Positions 60,057-64,000 of a stretch of DNA of 64,000 bases are shown piece by piece (within the stretch, counting starts at the first letter, position 1; each line of letters opens with the position of its first letter). Source of the stretch: Ciona savignyi (taxonomy: Eukaryota; Chordata; Ascidiacea; Phlebobranchia; Cionidae); the NCBI GenBank assembly GCA_000149265.1, contig CH003412.1, forward strand, positions 820,765-884,764, read 5' to 3'. The position numbers and the translations under genes were made by a program. The notes under the pieces were generated by a model that searched no databases, was not told where the DNA came from, and saw only the letters and a program-made list of their open reading frames with translations.

Positions 60057-60669
60057 TTAAGTGCGTTCGTTCAATGAGTCTGATATAGTGCGGGAAAAAA
60101 TATCGTCGGCGGTGACAACTCGCGTTCGAGGGATGTATGGACTCTGTCGGAAGTTGTCCGCTGACGTGGTGGTGGGGCTGAGGTCCATCCTGTCATTGGG
60201 ACGGATTGCATGTAACGAAGTCGTCGGCGCATGGCTTGGAAGTACGGATTGGTCGATGCCTCCCATGTTAACCATGTCCACCACAGTCACGCTATCCAGA
60301 CTCTCAGAGTCCATATTAAGAAGCGGTTGAAAGTCGTGCGTCGACCGAAAAAGGCCACGGAACGGTCGCCTCCAAAAATTTCGACTTTTACGCGGGTTTG
60401 GCTTGGCGGATACGTCATCATCCACGTCATCCGGCGATGAATTCAATGTCTCCCGATCCTCGTGTGCAATGGTTTGTATCAGTTGGTCGGGGGTATTCCC
60501 CACTACTTCGTGGTAGGAAGGGGGGTTGGGGTAAACGCACCCCGCAATGTCGGCCGTCATTTCCCCATCACAGGGCGCCCCCACGCGGACAGGAGCTATC
60601 TTCTTCTTACTTGGAAGTGGGCCAGCCTGTTCCGGATCTTTCCGCGAGCGTGAACTCGTTGATGCCTCC
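60057..60669 (-). CDS. Terminal exon of an unrecognised gene (partial)
   Basis: A minus-strand frame of about 204 residues after a good acceptor (ATACTTCTTCACAG) near 60670, ending at a stop at 60057-60059. The sequence is hydrophilic, with Ser/Asp-rich parts, a PPSY motif inside YPNPPSYHEVV (a possible WW-domain ligand of PPxY type), a basic segment RKSRNFWRRPFRGLFRS and an acidic LLNMDSESLDSVTVVDM patch. This looks like a cytoplasmic tail or scaffold region. The frame is open over a GC-richer stretch than its surroundings, which supports coding. Upstream exons would lie beyond 60.7 kb on the plus scale; I found none before the window end, so the rest may be outside it. Family not recognised. 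Confidence 0.6.
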
Positions 60670-60989
60670 CTGTGAAGAAGTATATGGTAACTAGAGAGTG
60701 TCAACCACGTGTTTAACCACCACTATTTGTAAACCACATGTTGTAGGCCATATACTCATGCTACAGGGTCCCTAACCACAATTTGTATTTCATACACTGA
60801 TTATATGTAGTTTGTTTCTGCAAGCATAAACGCATGGGTCCCAGAGTTATCAAGCCAAACTTCTTTTCCATGTGTAGTTAAAAAAGAATAAACGTCTTAA
60901 ATTTACGAACATTTTCACCACAAATATTTTAAATTAAACCTCCTTTTCAAGTGAAATGAAGCTAAATTGCCAAAACAGCCCGATTTAGT

Positions 60990-62150
60990 TTTTCATGTGT
61001 CAGGCAATTCCCCTAGGTTTAGTAGATAAGTTTCTGTTTTTACATATGTGGGTCATGTTATGTAACAATTCTTAAAGTTTTAATCTGATTTGTCGACTGC
61101 TTGTCTTATTTGTCAGTGCGATATGGCATGCCAGTCACAAACGTAATTCAGGAACATATCGTCGTTTTTAACGTAGTTACCCTAAGTAAATGTTTTCTTT
61201 CCTTTAATTGGCACAAAGTGTCTAATAGTCCAACATTTCGCCAAATCTGATCAAAATTAGAGCAGCCGTTCCAGCGCTATATGCCCCAAAAAGCTAATTT
61301 ATTGGAAAAAAAACCTTTTGGATTTTAACGTCTCAGGGGAATTCCCCTGGATTTATTACCCAAAATTTTGGTTTCTTCGTATCTAAACCATGTTCTCTTA
61401 CAAATGTCAAATTTTCATTACGATTCCATTATTCCTTTTGGCAGATGTCGGGGCGACATGGCATGCTTGTCACAATCATGATTTGAGAACAAAATCTTAT
61501 TTTTAGGGTATTTCCCTAAGTACTTTTTTTTATTTCTTCTAAGTGTTAAATCAGTGACTAATGCACTTACATTCTACCAAATCTTATTCAAATTGGAGCA
61601 GCTGTTTAAGCGCTATGCCACAAAAAGCTATTTTTTTAATAAAAAATACCGTTTTGGTTTTTAACCTCCCAGGGGAATTCCCCTTGATTTATCACTCAAC
61701 ATTTTGGTTTCTGCATATCTAGACCATGTTGTCTAACAAATGGCTAAGTTTCATTACGATTTCATTATTCCTTTTGGTAGATGTCGGGGCGACATGCCAT
61801 GCCTGTCACAATCATGATTTAAGAACAAAATCTCATTTTTAGGGTATTTCCCTAGGTAATTTTTTTATTTTTTCCAAGTGTTAAATAAGTGTCTAATGCA
61901 TTTACATTCTACCAAATCTTATTCAAATTGGATCAGCTGTTTAAGCGCTATGCCACAAAAAGCTAATTTTTTTTATAAAAAATACCGTTTTGGTTTTTAA
62001 CCTCCCAGGGGAATTCCCCTTGATTTATCACCCAAAATTTTGGTTTCTGCATATCTAGACCATGTTGTCTAACAAATGGCTAAGTTTCATTACGATTCCA
62101 TTATTCCTACTGGTAGATGTCGGGGCGCCATGCCATGCCTGTCAAACCTT
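60990..62150 (+). repeat. Tandem repeat array, period about 336 bp
   Basis: The landmark CAGGGGAATTCCCC starts at 61334, 61670 and 62006, exactly 336 apart. A diverged form (CAGGCAATTCCCCTAGG) is at 61001. Each unit also has AGATGTCGGGGCGACATG, CACAATCATGATTT and TTTAAGCGCTATGCCAC. About 3.4 units are present, and the last ends in an A-rich run at 62158. Confidence 0.9.
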
Positions 62151-62296
62151 TGACGAAGAAAAAAAAAAAAAAAGAAAAAAAAAAAATTTGGGACCCATAA
62201 CTACATTTGTCGGCGGAATAATTGGTAGGTTAGTGCGTCACCTTTTAACCAAAGTGTTCGAAAAATGGTTCTTTAGTAGGTTGTATCCTTTCCTTC

Positions 62297-63815
62297 TTAT
62301 AAGTATTAACCATTTAAGCTATTGTTCTTGCGCGATTCTCATAAGCATTTTACTTACATAGATAAGGCAAAGAGAATTGCTCGGTAAACTGTGATTACTA
62401 TTGACGCATCTTTGTGAATAAACTGTCATCACCTATTGGGTGTGATGAGCTATAAAACAAAAAAACGAACCCTCTCCTCTGTCTTTGTTGCCAAACATCA
62501 GCTGATGATTCGTGGTCACGTGATTGGCAACATAGAAACTAATGTTAATTAATTAAATCAAATATTATGTGTTTATTTCTCCTACTAATATATTTTTTTT
62601 TAAATACGATTAAAAATTTGTTAATAAGATTGTACGATTTTTTTAAAATACGATTAAAGTGTGTTATTTTGGAATTCGGATCAAATTTGTATTTTGCCAA
62701 TCTTAGATCACACATCATGAATTAGTATTCAAATACCCCGATCAACTTATATATATTACTGATTCTAGTTTTGTCAACGATCAAATCAGAATTTATTAAA
62801 ACGTTTTAGAAATGTATATATATTTAATATATTCAATAATAAAGTTTTATTTTTTTTTCTCTGGTCTAAGCCTTTGATTTTAATATGTATGTTTAACATT
62901 TTTTCTATTTGTGCATAGCTTTGGCGCCCGCGTCTGATATAATTAATATTTATTTCCTTTTGTAATGACGTGTTTAACGACTGTTTAATTTGTCATGTTT
63001 TCCTGTCCCCGGTACTAAGTTTTATTTAACTTTCTGGTATTTAACAATACGGCAAAAAGTAAATATTAACTAAAATACTAATTAATTAAAATTCAAAAAG
63101 TTTGAAAACTTAACCTGTGTCACGTGACAGTGATTAAAGTTTTATTACACCACTGCTTCATTCGGTTAATTCGTCCACGTCACTTTTGACATCGCTGTAT
63201 TATTTTTATGCCTTCGTATTGATGCGTGACAAAACAATTCTGTCGTCTGCTAAACAAGGTATGTTACTAGCATATTTTATCATGTGCGTGGAAAAACGCA
63301 AAGGGCGGTATTACACAGATAATTTAGACATCGTCGCGTATAAGTAAGGAGTGTTATCACACGAGAAATCTTCTAATTACCCCTCGAAAAACTTGCAAGA
63401 ATTTCATAAAACAACGAAAAAATGTGATGAATTGTTTTTATTTCATATGAAATGAACGTTAATGATAAAATGGCAGGAAAAGAAAAAATCAACAAAATTC
63501 TTATCACAGTTAAATGGCACATTGTTAATATGGTGCGTATTAAATAAATGCGTTTGCTTAATTTTGTGAAAAATCAATTACATTTTTAATCACAAAGCAA
63601 TATTGTTATAAAAGTGATACACTGACAATGTAATTAAAACGGAAAATGGGGTGAGTTACAGGATCTTGAATTTTAGTTGAAATATCTGGGTGGAATAGAG
63701 TATATTAAATAGGTATAGCCAAACAATGTAGTTTAAACCAATATAACATACACACACTGCGCATAACGCCCTCTTTCAGTCTACAAGTGTTCTAGTGTGT
63801 AAAGATAAGCACATG
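62297..63815 (+). repeat. Large direct repeat, copy B
   Basis: Second copy of the block at 53885-55500, same orientation. It contains the same R2 insertion (62965-63080), TGTCACGTGACAGT and the R1 fragment (about 63285-63385). It is complete where copy A has the gap. Confidence 0.85.
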
Positions 63816-64000
63816 GTGAATTTAGGCCGCAGTAAGTAATTTGTGTGGTAGCTTTTAAATCATATTGACATACAACACTAAACATCTGTCCACCACAGCT
63901 AAAGATGCACTTATCCTTATACTGTTAATTTCTATAATTATTATAAAATTATTAACTTTTAATTATTTTAAACTGCCCTGAAATAAGTATAATAACAACA

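Larger units (their letters stand above)
60705..64000. other. Repeat-dominated end of window
   Basis: Apart from the 336-bp array and duplicated block B, no exon is recognised here. The small frame at 62062-62361 crosses repeat sequence and a poly-A-rich run and is not treated as a gene. Confidence 0.5.

Noticed and set aside
60061-60694. Several plus-strand frames
   Set aside because: They overlap the long minus-strand frame and have no domain or splice support.

Overview
This window is nuclear DNA of an invertebrate chordate, most likely an ascidian close to Ciona. Three things point that way: AT-rich compact genes with short introns, chordate-type orthologues of RPL7A, TEX2, MAP1LC3, NUTF2 and CZIB, and dense short interspersed repeats. 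The species is inferred, not proven. There are 11 gene models, nearly all spliced with GT-AG introns. I rebuilt exons by hand from reading frame, splice sites and phase. Eight models close as intact frames. The exceptions are the first gene (cut by the window start), the NTF2-like gene (one in-frame stop), and the last gene (only its 3' exon is visible). The TEX2 frame is intact but its start is not fixed.

Layout. 1-3559 (+): 3' part of a ferritin-like domain gene of the VioB/RebD N-domain type. 5148-13199 (+): a 34-exon gene for a membrane-anchored protein with a signal peptide, about 24 EGF-like repeats and a ZP domain, resembling ascidian vitelline-coat proteins. 15036-18051 (+): ribosomal protein eL8 (RPL7A), whose introns carry a U24 (SNORD24) snoRNA and two paralogous C/D-box snoRNA candidates. 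19475-21258 (-): NTF2-like gene. 21509-21997 (-): CZIB, single exon. 22843-24112 (+): unrecognised two-exon gene. 25144-27908 (-): type I membrane protein with one BCMA/TACI-like cysteine-rich module. 33137-47085 (+): TEX2-like SMP-domain lipid-transfer protein in 23 exons. 49535-52957 (-): MAP1LC3 (Atg8 family). 56408-58098 (-): ficolin-like protein with a short collagen stretch and a complete fibrinogen C-terminal domain. 60057 to about 60669 (-): terminal exon of an unrecognised gene.

The rest is repeat-rich. A tRNA-derived SINE family (called R1 here) is scattered in both orientations. A second short family (R2) and a MITE-like family (R3) are also present. Two non-autonomous hAT elements have exact 8-bp target duplications: one in a MAP1LC3 intron, one directly beyond the ficolin stop codon. 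A block of about 1.5 kb is duplicated in direct orientation at 53.9-55.5 kb and 62.3-63.8 kb; the first copy holds a 100-N assembly gap. A tandem array with a period close to 336 bp lies at about 61.0-62.15 kb.

These are independent eukaryotic genes, not an operon. The most unusual items are the ferritin-like VioB/RebD-type gene, the homogenised EGF-exon array, the duplicated intronic snoRNAs, the BCMA-like receptor, and the transposon forming the ficolin 3' flank.
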